In this document: piece by piece, positions 26,634 to 36,231 of the stretch
How positions within the stretch are numbered: position 1 is the stretch's first letter
How the letters are laid out: every line of letters starts with the position of its first letter
NCBI GenBank assembly: GCA_963664255.1
Contig: OY760938.1
Coordinates: forward strand, 1 to 64,000
Reading direction: 5' to 3'
Length of the DNA: 64,000 bases
Origin: G963663775 sp963664255
GTDB taxonomy: Bacteria > Bacillota > Clostridia > Oscillospirales > Butyricicoccaceae
The notes under the pieces: model-generated
Seen by the model: the letters and a program-made list of their open reading frames with translations, nothing else
Databases searched by the model: none
What the model was told of the DNA's origin: nothing
Translations under genes and position numbers: made by a program

Positions 26634-27680
26634 ATGAATAGTAAAAAGCAAATTTCGGTGGGTGGGGTGCTGATTGGTGGAGATGCGCCAATCGTTGTGC
26701 AGTCCATGACCAACACGGATACGCATGACATCCCAAAAACATTGGCGCAAATCCGTGCATTGGCAGAGGCGGGGTGTGAAGTTGTCCGATGTGCCGTGCC
26801 GGATTTGGATGCCGCACGGGCACTGGAAAAAATTTGCGCAGCTTCGCCCATTCCGGTGGTGGCAGATATTCATTTTGATTATCGAATTGCACTTTCGGCG
26901 ATTGCGGCGGGTGTGCATAAAATCCGATTGAATCCCGGCAACATCGGCGCAGATGAAAACGTGAAGGCGGTTGCCAAGGCGGCACTTGCACAAAATATTC
27001 CCATCCGAATTGGTGTGAATTCAGGGTCAGTAGAGCGTGAGATTTTGGAGAAATATGGTGCGCCGACACCGGAAGCGATGGTAGAAAGTGCGCTCTATCA
27101 TGTGTCACTGCTCCATCGATTTGATTTTGATGACATTTGCATTTCCATCAAATCTTCGAGTGTGGCGCATACCATGCGTGCCTATCAGCTGATGGCAGAG
27201 CAAACCGAGTATCCACTGCATCTTGGTGTGACCGAAGCGGGTACGGAATATATGGGCACCATCAAATCCGCAGCGGGGATTGGCGGACTGCTGGCATTGG
27301 GCATCGGCGATACCATTCGTGTGTCCTTGACCGATGACCCTGTGCGAGAAATACAGGCGGCTCGCGCGATTTTGAAAGCGGTGGGATTGGAGCAGGAGGG
27401 CGTGCAGGTGGTTTCCTGTCCGACCTGCGGCAGAACCAAAATCGATTTGATTGCGATTGCCAAAGAGGTGGAACAGCGTGTTTCCCAAATTCGCGGTAAG
27501 AAATTGAAGGTCGCTGTCATGGGGTGTGTGGTCAATGGCCCCGGAGAAGCCAGAGAAGCGGATGTCGGCATTGCAGGCGGAAATGGAGAAGGGCTGCTGT
27601 TTCGCAAGGGTGAAATTATCCGCAAGGTGCCCGAAGAACAGCTTGTGCAGGCACTGATGGAAGAAATTGAGCGGTTATAA
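26634..27680 (+). CDS. ispG: 4-hydroxy-3-methylbut-2-enyl diphosphate synthase (flavodoxin)
   Basis: [4Fe-4S] enzyme of the MEP pathway that reductively opens MEcPP to HMBPP. Seen: PIVVQSMTNTDTHD near the N-terminus, the cluster cysteines in SCPTCGRT (about 261-268) and GCVVNGPGEA (about 296-305). Length 348 aa is the short bacterial form. ATG 26634 follows AAAGGTG. polC starts 11 bases after the stop. Confidence 0.97.
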   Translation: MNSKKQISVGGVLIGGDAPIVVQSMTNTDTHDIPKTLAQIRALAEAGCEVVRCAVPDLDAARALEKICAASPIPVVADIHFDYRIALSAIAAGVHKIRLNPGNIGADENVKAVAKAALAQNIPIRIGVNSGSVEREILEKYGAPTPEAMVESALYHVSLLHRFDFDDICISIKSSSVAHTMRAYQLMAEQTEYPLHLGVTEAGTEYMGTIKSAAGIGGLLALGIGDTIRVSLTDDPVREIQAARAILKAVGLEQEGVQVVSCPTCGRTKIDLIAIAKEVEQRVSQIRGKKLKVAVMGCVVNGPGEAREADVGIAGGNGEGLLFRKGEIIRKVPEEQLVQALMEEIERL

Positions 27681-27691
27681 AGGGGCAAACC

Positions 27692-30600
27692 ATGGCACGT
27701 AGTTTAGGAGTTGTATTTGAACGGTATAAAAGTGAAACAGAAGGAGCATATCTGTCCATGGGACAGGTGTGCTCCCTTGCCATTAGTCGGGATAAAAAAA
27801 CCATGCTGTGCCATGTGCTTTTTCCAGATATTATACCATATCAAATCTTAAAAAAGTTGGAAAAAGGCATTGCCAAGTGCTATCATTTAACCAGACTGCG
27901 CTTGTCTCCACGATATGACATGGAGGGCTTGTCCGCAGAATATATACAAACGCTCGTGGATTGCACAAAAGCGCAGTATCCCAGTGCCAAAGGGCTGCTG
28001 TGCGATAGTCAATGGAGCTATGCGGACGGAAAACTGCAAATTACCATGACGGAGGCGGCGGCAGAATATTTGGCGAATGCCTTGCGCTTTTTACGCGAGC
28101 AAATTGAGGCAGAAACCGGAAATGCCTGCGTGGTAGAACCTGTCATTGTGGAGCATACAGAAGCAGAAGCAAATACCAAAAAACGTGCGCAGGAGCTTCA
28201 AAAAGCTGTGCAGCAGCAGGTGAAAGAGTCTTCAGAAGTGGAGAAAAAGCCAAAACCAAAGCCTGCATCCTCCGAACCTACTTACAGACGAACCGCACAA
28301 AAGACAGCGGACGTCAAGGAAGAAAATTTGATTTTTGGCAAGCTGTATCAAGATGATACGATTTCGATTCGAGATGCAGTACATGAAATGGACCGTGTGA
28401 CCATCAAAGGTGATGTGTTTTTTGTAGAACCGCGCGAAATTAAAAGCAAAAAGACAGGAAAAGAATGGATTAAGCTATCCTTTGACATGACAGACCAAAC
28501 CAACTCGGTGCGTGTGTGTAAGTTTATGGCGAAGGAGCAGGCGGCGGAGATTGTCAGTGCCATTAAAACAGGGATGCACCTGATTGTGCAGGGCAAAATC
28601 GGTTATGACCAGTGGGAGAAAGAAACAACGCTAGAGCCAACCGCCATTGTCAAATCCAAAAAGGCAATTCGGCAGGATAAAAGCCCACAAAAGCGTGTAG
28701 AACTGCATTTGCACACCAATATGTCGGCTATGGATGGCATCACACCAACGAAAAAATTAATTGAGCGTGCTAAATTGTGGGGACATACTGCCATGGCAAT
28801 CACTGACCATGGGGTGGCGCAGGCATATCCAGATGCAATGCACGCCATTGAGTGGGGGAAAATCGAAGATTTTAAGGTGATTTATGGCGTGGAAGCCTAT
28901 TATGTCAACGATTCTGCGGCAGTTTCCGTGGTGCGTGGTGGCGGTGATGCAGATTTTGCAGAGGAATTTGTGTGCTTTGACATTGAAACCACTGGTCTGC
29001 GCCCAGACAGTGAAGAAATCACAGAAATTGCAGCAACCGTGGTGCGTGGCGGACAGCCAACCGATACCTTTCAAACCTATGTCAATCCACACAAACCGAT
29101 TCCGGCGCATATCACAGAACTGACAGGCATTACCGATGCGATGGTGGCAGATGCGCCTGAATTGCAGGATGTGATGACGCAGTTTTTGGCATTTGTGAAG
29201 GGGCGACCCTTGGTGGCGCACAATGCAGGATTTGATATGTCATTTATCAAAACGGCGTGTGAGCGGTTGGGCATTGCACAGTCTTTTACCTCGATTGATA
29301 CACTGGAAATGGCACGCATTTTATTGCCGGATATGGGACGCTACAAGCTGAATACCTTGGCAAAAGAGCTGAAAGTAGGTCCGTTTGAACACCATCGTGC
29401 AAGTGAAGATGCCGCGGTGCTGGCACGAATTTTCGTGAAATTGCTTGAACTGCTGCAAGTAGAGGGGGCAAATCGGGTTTCAGACATCAATTCTGTGTTA
29501 GCAGGTAAAAAAGATACCAGCAAGAGCCTGAAAAATCTGCCACGCCAGCATTTTATCATCTTGGTGAAAAATCAAGTGGGGCTGAAAAATTTATATAAGT
29601 TGATTTCATATTCCTATCTCAATCATTTCCATAAACGACCGATTATGCCGAAAAGTGAGCTGATTCGGCATCGGGAGGGGTTGATTTTTGGTTCGGCGTG
29701 TGAAGCAGGAGAACTGTTTCAGGCCATGCTGAAGGGTGAAAATTGGGATACACTCAAGCAGATTGCAGAGTTTTACGACTATTTGGAGATTCAGCCGATT
29801 GCGAACAATGCATTTATGCTGCGCAATCAAACGGTGAAGGATGAAGAGGAGCTGCGCGAATACAATCGCCGCATTGTAGCCTTAGCAGATGAATTGGGTA
29901 AGCCGTGCTGTGCCACGGGGGATGTCCATTTTCTGGAGCCTGAGGACGAGGCCTTTCGCCGCATTTTAATGGCAGGGCAGGGATTTTCGGATGCAGATGA
30001 GCAAGCACCGCTGTATTTGCGCACCACCGACGAAATGCTTGAGGAGTTTTCCTATTTGGGAGCCAACCGTGCACAAGAGGTGGTGGTCACAAATCCCAAC
30101 AAAATCGCAGATATGTGTGAGGTTGTGCGTCCTGTGCCGCGGGAAAATTATCCGCCCAAAATCGAAGGCTCGGCGGAGGACCTTGACCGTATGTGCCGTG
30201 AAAAAGCCGAACGCATTTATGGCGCGCCGTTGCCGGAATTGGTACAAAAACGGTTAGACCGAGAATTGCAGTCCATCATCGGCAATGGGTATGATGTGAT
30301 GTATATCATTGCACAAAAACTGGTGACAAAATCCATTGCGGATGGCTATTTGGTGGGGTCGCGTGGCTCGGTTGGCTCTTCCTTGGCGGCGTTTTTATCC
30401 GATATTACCGAAGTAAACTCACTTGCGCCGCACTATCTTTGCGCAAACTGCAAATTCATTGAATGGCACGAAGACTTATCCTGTGGAGTAGATTTGCCGG
30501 ACAGAGCGTGCCCGCAATGCGGTGAAATGCTGAGTAAAGAGGGGTTTTCCATTCCGTTTGAAACCTTTTTAGGGTTTGAGGGAGATAAAGTACCCGATAT

Positions 30601-32029
30601 TGACTTGAACTTTTCGGGGGAGTATCAATCGAAGATTCATTGGTACACAGGAGAGATTTTTGGGCATGATCATGTTTTTCGTGCAGGTACGCTCGGGACG
30701 GTTGCGGAAAAAACCGCCTATGGCTATGTAAAAAAATATATGGAAGAACGTGGGTTGGAATGCTCGCGCGCAGAAGAAAATCGACTGACAGCAGGCTGTA
30801 CCGGTATCAAGCGCACAACGGGACAGCATCCAGGCGGCATTGTGGTTGTGCCGAAAGAGGTTGATATTTTCGACTTTTGCCCCATTCAGCATCCGGCAGA
30901 TGACCCAACGTCGGACATCATCACCACCCATTTTGAATATCATTCCATCGATGAAAATCTATTGAAGTTGGACGAGCTTGGACACGATGACCCCACGATG
31001 ATTAAGCATTTGGAGGAATTGACTGGGGTCAATGCGCAGGAAATTCGGCTGGATGACCCGGAAACCATGAGTCTGTTTACTTCCTGCGAGGCACTGCGAT
31101 ACGTGGAAGGTACGGACAAAATTTTGGGTGAAATGGGCTGTATTGCAGTGCCGGAATTTGGTACAAAGTTTGTGCGTGGTATGCTGCGGGATACACAGCC
31201 GCATACCTTTGCGGACTTGGTCAGCATTTCAGGGTTGTCGCATGGTACGGATGTGTGGTTGGGCAATGCACAGGATTTGGTGGCACAGGGGATTCCACTG
31301 GCAGAGTGTATCTGCTGCCGTGATGACATTATGAACTACTTGATTCTAAAGGGCGTAGAGCCAAAGCTTTCGTTTACCATCATGGAATCGGTGCGAAAAG
31401 GCAAGGGCTTGAAGCCAGAGTGGGAAGAAGCAATGTGTGCACAAAATGTGCCAGAATGGTATATCAAATCCTGTAAAACGATTAAATATATGTTCCCCAA
31501 AGCGCACGCAGTAGCATATGTCATGATGGCATTTCGCATCGCATGGTTTAAGGTGCATCGCCCGCTTGCTTTTTATGCGGCATATTTTTCTATTCGCGCA
31601 AAGGGTTTTGATGCCTCGTGCATGGTGCGTGGCGATGCGGTTTGTGTGGCAAAAATACAGGAGCTTGCCGAAAAAGAGCGCGATAAGACGATTTCGGCGG
31701 CAGAAAAGGAAACCGCTACCACGTTGGAGGTTTGCCATGAATTTTATAAGCGTGGGTTTACCTTTGCGCCGATGGATGTCTATACCTCTGATGCAGTCAA
31801 CTTTTTGCCAAAAGAGAATAGCTTGATTCCGCCGCTGTCCTCGATGCCGGGCGTGGGCGAGCTTGCGGCGCAGGACATTGTGAAGGAACGGGAAAAAGGA
31901 AAATTTTTGTCGGCAGAAGAAATGATGATGCGCTGTTCCAAAGTCGGCAAAGCGGTGGTGGAAGCACTTGACCAAATCGGTGCATTGGGCAGTATGCCGA
32001 AAACCACCCAAATCAGCTTGTTCGGATAG
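27692..32029 (+). CDS. polC: DNA polymerase III PolC-type alpha subunit
   Basis: Main replicative polymerase of low-GC Gram-positives with built-in proofreading. Domains in order: N-terminal domain (about 1-175), a charged linker, OB fold (about 220-310), PHP domain starting at ELHLHTNMSAMDG (about 334), 3'-5' exonuclease inserted in PHP (FDIETTGLRPDSEEITE about 428; HNAGFDMSFI; HRASEDAAVLARIF), zinc-binding Cys pairs CANC and CPQC (about 915-945), palm motif PDIDLNFSGEYQ (about 967) and GQHPGGIVVVP. Length 1445 aa is standard. ATG 27692 follows AAAGGGG. It is the last gene of the pyrH run; there is no obvious strong terminator before the his promoter. Confidence 0.97.
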   Translation: MARSLGVVFERYKSETEGAYLSMGQVCSLAISRDKKTMLCHVLFPDIIPYQILKKLEKGIAKCYHLTRLRLSPRYDMEGLSAEYIQTLVDCTKAQYPSAKGLLCDSQWSYADGKLQITMTEAAAEYLANALRFLREQIEAETGNACVVEPVIVEHTEAEANTKKRAQELQKAVQQQVKESSEVEKKPKPKPASSEPTYRRTAQKTADVKEENLIFGKLYQDDTISIRDAVHEMDRVTIKGDVFFVEPREIKSKKTGKEWIKLSFDMTDQTNSVRVCKFMAKEQAAEIVSAIKTGMHLIVQGKIGYDQWEKETTLEPTAIVKSKKAIRQDKSPQKRVELHLHTNMSAMDGITPTKKLIERAKLWGHTAMAITDHGVAQAYPDAMHAIEWGKIEDFKVIYGVEAYYVNDSAAVSVVRGGGDADFAEEFVCFDIETTGLRPDSEEITEIAATVVRGGQPTDTFQTYVNPHKPIPAHITELTGITDAMVADAPELQDVMTQFLAFVKGRPLVAHNAGFDMSFIKTACERLGIAQSFTSIDTLEMARILLPDMGRYKLNTLAKELKVGPFEHHRASEDAAVLARIFVKLLELLQVEGANRVSDINSVLAGKKDTSKSLKNLPRQHFIILVKNQVGLKNLYKLISYSYLNHFHKRPIMPKSELIRHREGLIFGSACEAGELFQAMLKGENWDTLKQIAEFYDYLEIQPIANNAFMLRNQTVKDEEELREYNRRIVALADELGKPCCATGDVHFLEPEDEAFRRILMAGQGFSDADEQAPLYLRTTDEMLEEFSYLGANRAQEVVVTNPNKIADMCEVVRPVPRENYPPKIEGSAEDLDRMCREKAERIYGAPLPELVQKRLDRELQSIIGNGYDVMYIIAQKLVTKSIADGYLVGSRGSVGSSLAAFLSDITEVNSLAPHYLCANCKFIEWHEDLSCGVDLPDRACPQCGEMLSKEGFSIPFETFLGFEGDKVPDIDLNFSGEYQSKIHWYTGEIFGHDHVFRAGTLGTVAEKTAYGYVKKYMEERGLECSRAEENRLTAGCTGIKRTTGQHPGGIVVVPKEVDIFDFCPIQHPADDPTSDIITTHFEYHSIDENLLKLDELGHDDPTMIKHLEELTGVNAQEIRLDDPETMSLFTSCEALRYVEGTDKILGEMGCIAVPEFGTKFVRGMLRDTQPHTFADLVSISGLSHGTDVWLGNAQDLVAQGIPLAECICCRDDIMNYLILKGVEPKLSFTIMESVRKGKGLKPEWEEAMCAQNVPEWYIKSCKTIKYMFPKAHAVAYVMMAFRIAWFKVHRPLAFYAAYFSIRAKGFDASCMVRGDAVCVAKIQELAEKERDKTISAAEKETATTLEVCHEFYKRGFTFAPMDVYTSDAVNFLPKENSLIPPLSSMPGVGELAAQDIVKEREKGKFLSAEEMMMRCSKVGKAVVEALDQIGALGSMPKTTQISLFG

Positions 32030-32045
32030 GACAGCGGTTGGGCAC

Positions 32046-32074
32046 TTGACAAACTTGATTTCATGTGTTACTAT
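32046..32074 (+). promoter_or_regulatory. Promoter of the histidine operon
   Basis: A perfect TTGACA (32046-32051), a 17-base spacer and an extended -10 (TGT then TACTAT, 32069-32074). Only about 29 bases separate the predicted transcript start from the first codon, so there is no room for a T-box or leader-peptide attenuator. Confidence 0.75.
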
Positions 32075-32109
32075 TTTAGCACAATAAAGTAATAAAGGAG
32101 CGACGGAGT

Positions 32110-33747
32110 ATGATGAACCGTTTTTGTATTTCTACACCGGAAGGCACACGGGATTTACTGTTTGCCTCTTGTCAGGCACTGCGTAAAACAGAGAATGCGA
32201 TTCGTGAAGCATTGGAGAAGCAATCGTATCAGGAAATTATCACCCCCACCGTGGAATATTATGATGTGTTTGCACAGGCAAACCCGGAGTTGGAGCAGGA
32301 GCGGATGCTGAAGATTATCGACCGCTCGGGGCGTATTTGTGTTGCCAGACCAGATAATACAACGCCGATTGCCCGCATTGTGGCAACCAGATTGGACGAT
32401 GCGGCACTGCCTGTGCGCCTGTATTATGCGCAAAAGGTCTTCCGCTCTGTGGCAGGCGACCATGGACACAAGGGCGAATTTTTGCAGATTGGTGCTGAAC
32501 TTGTCGGTCAAGATGGACTCGCAGCCGATTTGGACATTGTTTCTTCGGCGTTTAAGGCGTTGCAGGCGACAGGTGCGAAAAAATTCCGCATTGAACTGGG
32601 TCATGCAGAAATTTATAAGGCGCTGATTGCGGAGCTGGGCGTCGATGCGGCAACGGCAGAATCGGTACGGCACTTGATTGAAAACAAATCCTTTGCGGCA
32701 CTCGATGATGTATTGCTTCCCTATGCGGCACATCCGGCATATCGTGCGCTGTGTGCGATGCCGCAATTATTCGGCGGCATTGAAGTACTCGACCAAGTGG
32801 AAACGCTCACTGAAAATGCACGTGTGCGGGATGCGGTGCTGTACTTGCGTCAACTGTGGAATGCGCTCAATCAAGCAGGATACGGCGATGCGGTGCTCAT
32901 CGATTTAGGGTTAGTGCACGAAATGGATTATTATACGGGCGTCATGTTTCGCGGCTATATCGGCGGGGCAGGCACCACAATTTTGACGGGTGGACGATAC
33001 AATGCGCTGTGTGCAAAATTTGGCCGCGATTTGCCGGCCGGCGGTTTTGGTATTGATGTAGAGCACGTGGCAGAATCGCTGCGTGGTGCAGATGCGCAGG
33101 ATTGCCAAAGTGAAAAACAAACCATTCGTATCGCTTTGACCAAGGGTCGACTGGAGAAAAAGACCTTGGCACTGCTGAAAAATGCAGGCTATGATATTTC
33201 AGAATTGGAAAGCCCGTCCCGCAAGCTGATTTTCACCTTGCCAGAGGTTGGCGTGGAAATCGTGCTGGCAAAAGCGGCAGATGTCATCACCTATGTTGAA
33301 CATGGCGTGTGTGATATGGGCGTTGTCGGCAAGGATACCATTATGGAAAAGGGCGGCAGTTTCTATGAAATGGTGGATTTAGGATTTGGAAAATGCCGCT
33401 TTGCCGTAGCAACCAAAACGGGAAAAGACGTTTACGGCGGATACAAAACACCTGTGATTGCAACCAAATATCCGGCGGTGACAAAGGCATTTTTCAACAA
33501 GAAGCATATGGATGTCGAAACCATTAAAATCGAAGGTTCGGTGGAGTTGGCGCCGCTTTTAGAGCTTGCAGATGCGATTGTTGATATTGTCGAAACTGGC
33601 TCTACCCTGCGGGAAAACGGACTGGAAGTCATCGAAGATGTTGCCCCCATTTCTGCACGTGTTATTGTCAATTTGGCAAGCGCAAAGATGAAGAAAAGTG
33701 GCATTCAAAAGGTCATTGCCGACTTAGAAGCTGGTTTGGAGGACTGA
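32110..33747 (+). CDS. hisZG: Fused HisZ-HisG ATP phosphoribosyltransferase
   Basis: First committed step of histidine synthesis: ATP + PRPP to phosphoribosyl-ATP. Residues 1 to about 330 are a HisZ regulatory domain (a histidyl-tRNA-synthetase paralogue: TPEGTRDLL, RPDNTTPIARIVATR, HEMDYYTGVMFRGY). From about residue 336 a complete short-form HisG follows: IALTKGRLEKKTL, MGVVGKDTIME, and the PRPP loop DAIVDIVETGSTLRENGL. Normally these are two separate subunits; here they are one open frame of 545 aa with a linker of about 15 residues and no internal ribosome site that I can see. ATG 32110 follows AAAGGAG. The next gene, hisD, starts two bases after the stop. Confidence 0.93.
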   Translation: MMNRFCISTPEGTRDLLFASCQALRKTENAIREALEKQSYQEIITPTVEYYDVFAQANPELEQERMLKIIDRSGRICVARPDNTTPIARIVATRLDDAALPVRLYYAQKVFRSVAGDHGHKGEFLQIGAELVGQDGLAADLDIVSSAFKALQATGAKKFRIELGHAEIYKALIAELGVDAATAESVRHLIENKSFAALDDVLLPYAAHPAYRALCAMPQLFGGIEVLDQVETLTENARVRDAVLYLRQLWNALNQAGYGDAVLIDLGLVHEMDYYTGVMFRGYIGGAGTTILTGGRYNALCAKFGRDLPAGGFGIDVEHVAESLRGADAQDCQSEKQTIRIALTKGRLEKKTLALLKNAGYDISELESPSRKLIFTLPEVGVEIVLAKAADVITYVEHGVCDMGVVGKDTIMEKGGSFYEMVDLGFGKCRFAVATKTGKDVYGGYKTPVIATKYPAVTKAFFNKKHMDVETIKIEGSVELAPLLELADAIVDIVETGSTLRENGLEVIEDVAPISARVIVNLASAKMKKSGIQKVIADLEAGLED

Positions 33748-33749
33748 AA

Positions 33750-35051
33750 ATGTTTTTGAAAACGGTCATCGCCGATGGGAAAGCAGAGCAGGAGATTTTG
33801 CAGGACATGAAGTCCCGTGCGTCCTGTGAGCAGTCGGATATTGAAGCAAAGGTGCGCACCATCATGGAAGATGTGCGTATGCGTGGTATCGAAGCGGTAG
33901 AGCAATATTCCATGCAGTTTGACCAGACCAAACCCTATATCGTAGGGGAAGAGCTGCTGGAAAAGGCGTACCAAAGCTGCAAACCAGAGCTTATCACAGC
34001 ACTGACACGTGCGGCTGAGAATATCCGTGATTATCACGAGCAGATGCTGGTGAAAACATGGGAGTGGGAACGCGGCGCAGGGCAGAAATTGGGGCAGACG
34101 GTGCGCGGGTTGGCGCGGGTTGGCATTTATGTGCCCGGTGGTACAGCGGCATATCCGTCCTCGGTGCTGATGAATGCCATTCCGGCAAAGGTAGCAGGGG
34201 TTGGTGAAATCATTATGGTGACCCCGCCGACCGAAAACCTAAGCTGCGAGGTATTGGCGGCGGCAAAGATAGCAGGTGTGGATACTGTGATTGCTTGCGG
34301 CGGCGTACAGGCGATTGCGGCATTGACCTATGGCGCAGATTTTATTCCGCAGGTGGATAAAATTGTAGGTCCCGGCAATGCTTTTGTGGCAGCGGCAAAA
34401 AAGCTGGCGTTTGGCACAGTCGATATTGATATGATCGCAGGACCCTCCGAAGTGTTGGTCATTGCCGATTATACCGCAAATCCCACCTATGTGGCGGCAG
34501 ATTTGCTCAGCCAAGCCGAGCATGACCGTATGGCATCCGTAGTACTGCTCACCGATTCGATGCCGCAGGCGCAGGCTATTTCCGTGGAAATGGAACGGAT
34601 GGGAAAGCAGCTGCCACGTTGGGACATCATACGAGAATCCGTAGAAAACTATGGTTGCGCTATCGTTGTGGAGGAGTTGCAGGAGGCTTGTGCACTTGCT
34701 GACCAAGTCGCCCCTGAGCATTTGGAAATTGTAACGGCAGAGCCACGGGAGTGGCTACCATATCTGCACAATGCGGGTGCGATTTTCTTGGGACAATATG
34801 CGCCCGAGCCGCTGGGAGATTACATGGCAGGACCGTGTCATGTATTGCCGACGTCTGGCACAGCACGATTCTTTTCGCCGCTCTCGACGGATACGTTTTT
34901 GAAGAAAACCAGCATTATTGAGTACTCTAAAGACGCATTGCAGGCGTTTTCGACAGAAATTATTGCACTAGCGCAGAGTGAGCATCTGGATGCGCACGCC
35001 AACTCCGTAGCTGTGCGTTTTCAAAAGGAGGAAGCGGATGAGAAACGCTGA
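33750..35051 (+). CDS. hisD: Histidinol dehydrogenase
   Basis: Zinc enzyme that oxidises L-histidinol to L-histidine in two NAD-dependent steps. Seen: YVPGGTAAYPSSVLMNAIPA, VGPGNAFVAAAKK, DMIAGPSEV and the zinc ligands in LLSQAEHDRMA; a C-terminal FSPLSTDTFLKK block. Length 433 aa. ATG 33750 follows TGGAGG two bases after hisZG. The last 14 bases overlap hisB. Confidence 0.97.
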   Translation: MFLKTVIADGKAEQEILQDMKSRASCEQSDIEAKVRTIMEDVRMRGIEAVEQYSMQFDQTKPYIVGEELLEKAYQSCKPELITALTRAAENIRDYHEQMLVKTWEWERGAGQKLGQTVRGLARVGIYVPGGTAAYPSSVLMNAIPAKVAGVGEIIMVTPPTENLSCEVLAAAKIAGVDTVIACGGVQAIAALTYGADFIPQVDKIVGPGNAFVAAAKKLAFGTVDIDMIAGPSEVLVIADYTANPTYVAADLLSQAEHDRMASVVLLTDSMPQAQAISVEMERMGKQLPRWDIIRESVENYGCAIVVEELQEACALADQVAPEHLEIVTAEPREWLPYLHNAGAIFLGQYAPEPLGDYMAGPCHVLPTSGTARFFSPLSTDTFLKKTSIIEYSKDALQAFSTEIIALAQSEHLDAHANSVAVRFQKEEADEKR

Positions 35052-35613
35052 AATCACGCGGAAAACAAAAGAAACGGACATTTGTTTGTCACTGGATTTG
35101 GACGGCGGCGTGGTATCCGTGGATACAGGTATCGGCTTTTTTGACCATATGCTCAATTCGTTTGCTGTGCATGGCGGTTTTGGGCTGCAAGTGTCCTGCA
35201 AGGGCGATTTGCAGGTGGACGGACACCATACGGTGGAGGATATTGGAATTGCATTGGGGCAGGTACTACAGCAGTGTTTGGGTGATAAAGCGGGCATTGC
35301 GCGGTTTGGGTCCAGTTATGTGCCGATGGATGAGGCATTGGGATTTTGTGCGCTCGATTGCTCAGGCAGACCCTTTTTGGTGTTTGATGCGGCAATGCCA
35401 CAGGCAATGTGTGGTGCATATGACACCTGTCTGACGGTGGAGTTTATGCGCGCGTTGAGTGTACATGGCGGACTTACCCTGCATTTGCAGTGCCCCTATG
35501 GAGAGAATGCACATCATATTACAGAAGCACTGTTTAAGGCGTTGGCACGTGCACTGCGGCAGGCGGTGACAGTGGTCGGCGGCGGTGTGCTTTCGGCGAA
35601 AGGAGTGTTGTAA
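35038..35613 (+). CDS. hisB: Imidazoleglycerol-phosphate dehydratase
   Basis: Dehydrates imidazole glycerol phosphate to imidazole acetol phosphate. This is the monofunctional form (191 aa); there is no N-terminal histidinol-phosphatase domain as in enterobacterial HisB. The manganese-site motifs FFDHMLNSFAVHGG, DGHHTVEDIGIALG and ENAHHITEALFKA are intact. ATG 35038 follows AAAAGGAGG and lies inside the end of hisD. Confidence 0.97.
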   Translation: MRNAEITRKTKETDICLSLDLDGGVVSVDTGIGFFDHMLNSFAVHGGFGLQVSCKGDLQVDGHHTVEDIGIALGQVLQQCLGDKAGIARFGSSYVPMDEALGFCALDCSGRPFLVFDAAMPQAMCGAYDTCLTVEFMRALSVHGGLTLHLQCPYGENAHHITEALFKALARALRQAVTVVGGGVLSAKGVL

Positions 35614-36231
35614 TTGGGATATATTGCGGTTGTTGACTATGGTGCAGGCAATTTGATGAGTGTACATAACTCTTTGGATTATTTGGGTTTTGAAAATCAA
35701 ATTGCAGATACACCTGAGATTATCCAAAATGCGGCAGGCGTCATTCTGCCGGGTGTCGGTGCATTTCCAGACGCAATGGATGCACTTACACAGTCTGGTT
35801 TGTTGGAGTCAGTGCTGCAGGCGGCACAGGAAAAGCCTTTTTTGGGCATCTGTCTAGGGATGCAGATGTTGTTTGAAACATCGGAGGAAGTGCGTCCATG
35901 CAAGGGGTTGGGATTGATTGCGGGACATATTGCCCGCATTCCGACCTCGCTGAAATTGCCGCAGATTGGATGGAATGCACTGCACATTGTGCATCCCAAT
36001 GCGCTGACCGCAGATTTATGTGAAGGGGAATATGTGTATTTTGTGCATTCCTTCATGGCAAATCCAACGAATGAGCAGGAGCTTGCGTGTGCGACCGATT
36101 ATGGCACAGAAGTGCCTGCCATGGTAGCACGTGGAAATTTGTTTGGATGCCAATTTCACCCAGAGAAGAGCGGCGAAGTAGGCTTGCGTATGCTCAAAAA
36201 TTTTGCGAAATTAACGGAGGCGGACACATGA
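35614..36231 (+). CDS. hisH: Imidazole glycerol phosphate synthase, glutaminase subunit HisH
   Basis: Class-I glutamine amidotransferase that feeds ammonia to HisF. Catalytic Cys80 in FLGICLGMQ and the His182/Glu184 pair in CQFHPEKSG are present. Start TTG 35614 follows the hisB stop without a gap, with AAAGGAG eight bases upstream; the N-terminus GYIAVVDYGAGN fits the family. Length 205 aa. It overlaps hisA by ATGA. Confidence 0.95.
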   Translation: MGYIAVVDYGAGNLMSVHNSLDYLGFENQIADTPEIIQNAAGVILPGVGAFPDAMDALTQSGLLESVLQAAQEKPFLGICLGMQMLFETSEEVRPCKGLGLIAGHIARIPTSLKLPQIGWNALHIVHPNALTADLCEGEYVYFVHSFMANPTNEQELACATDYGTEVPAMVARGNLFGCQFHPEKSGEVGLRMLKNFAKLTEADT

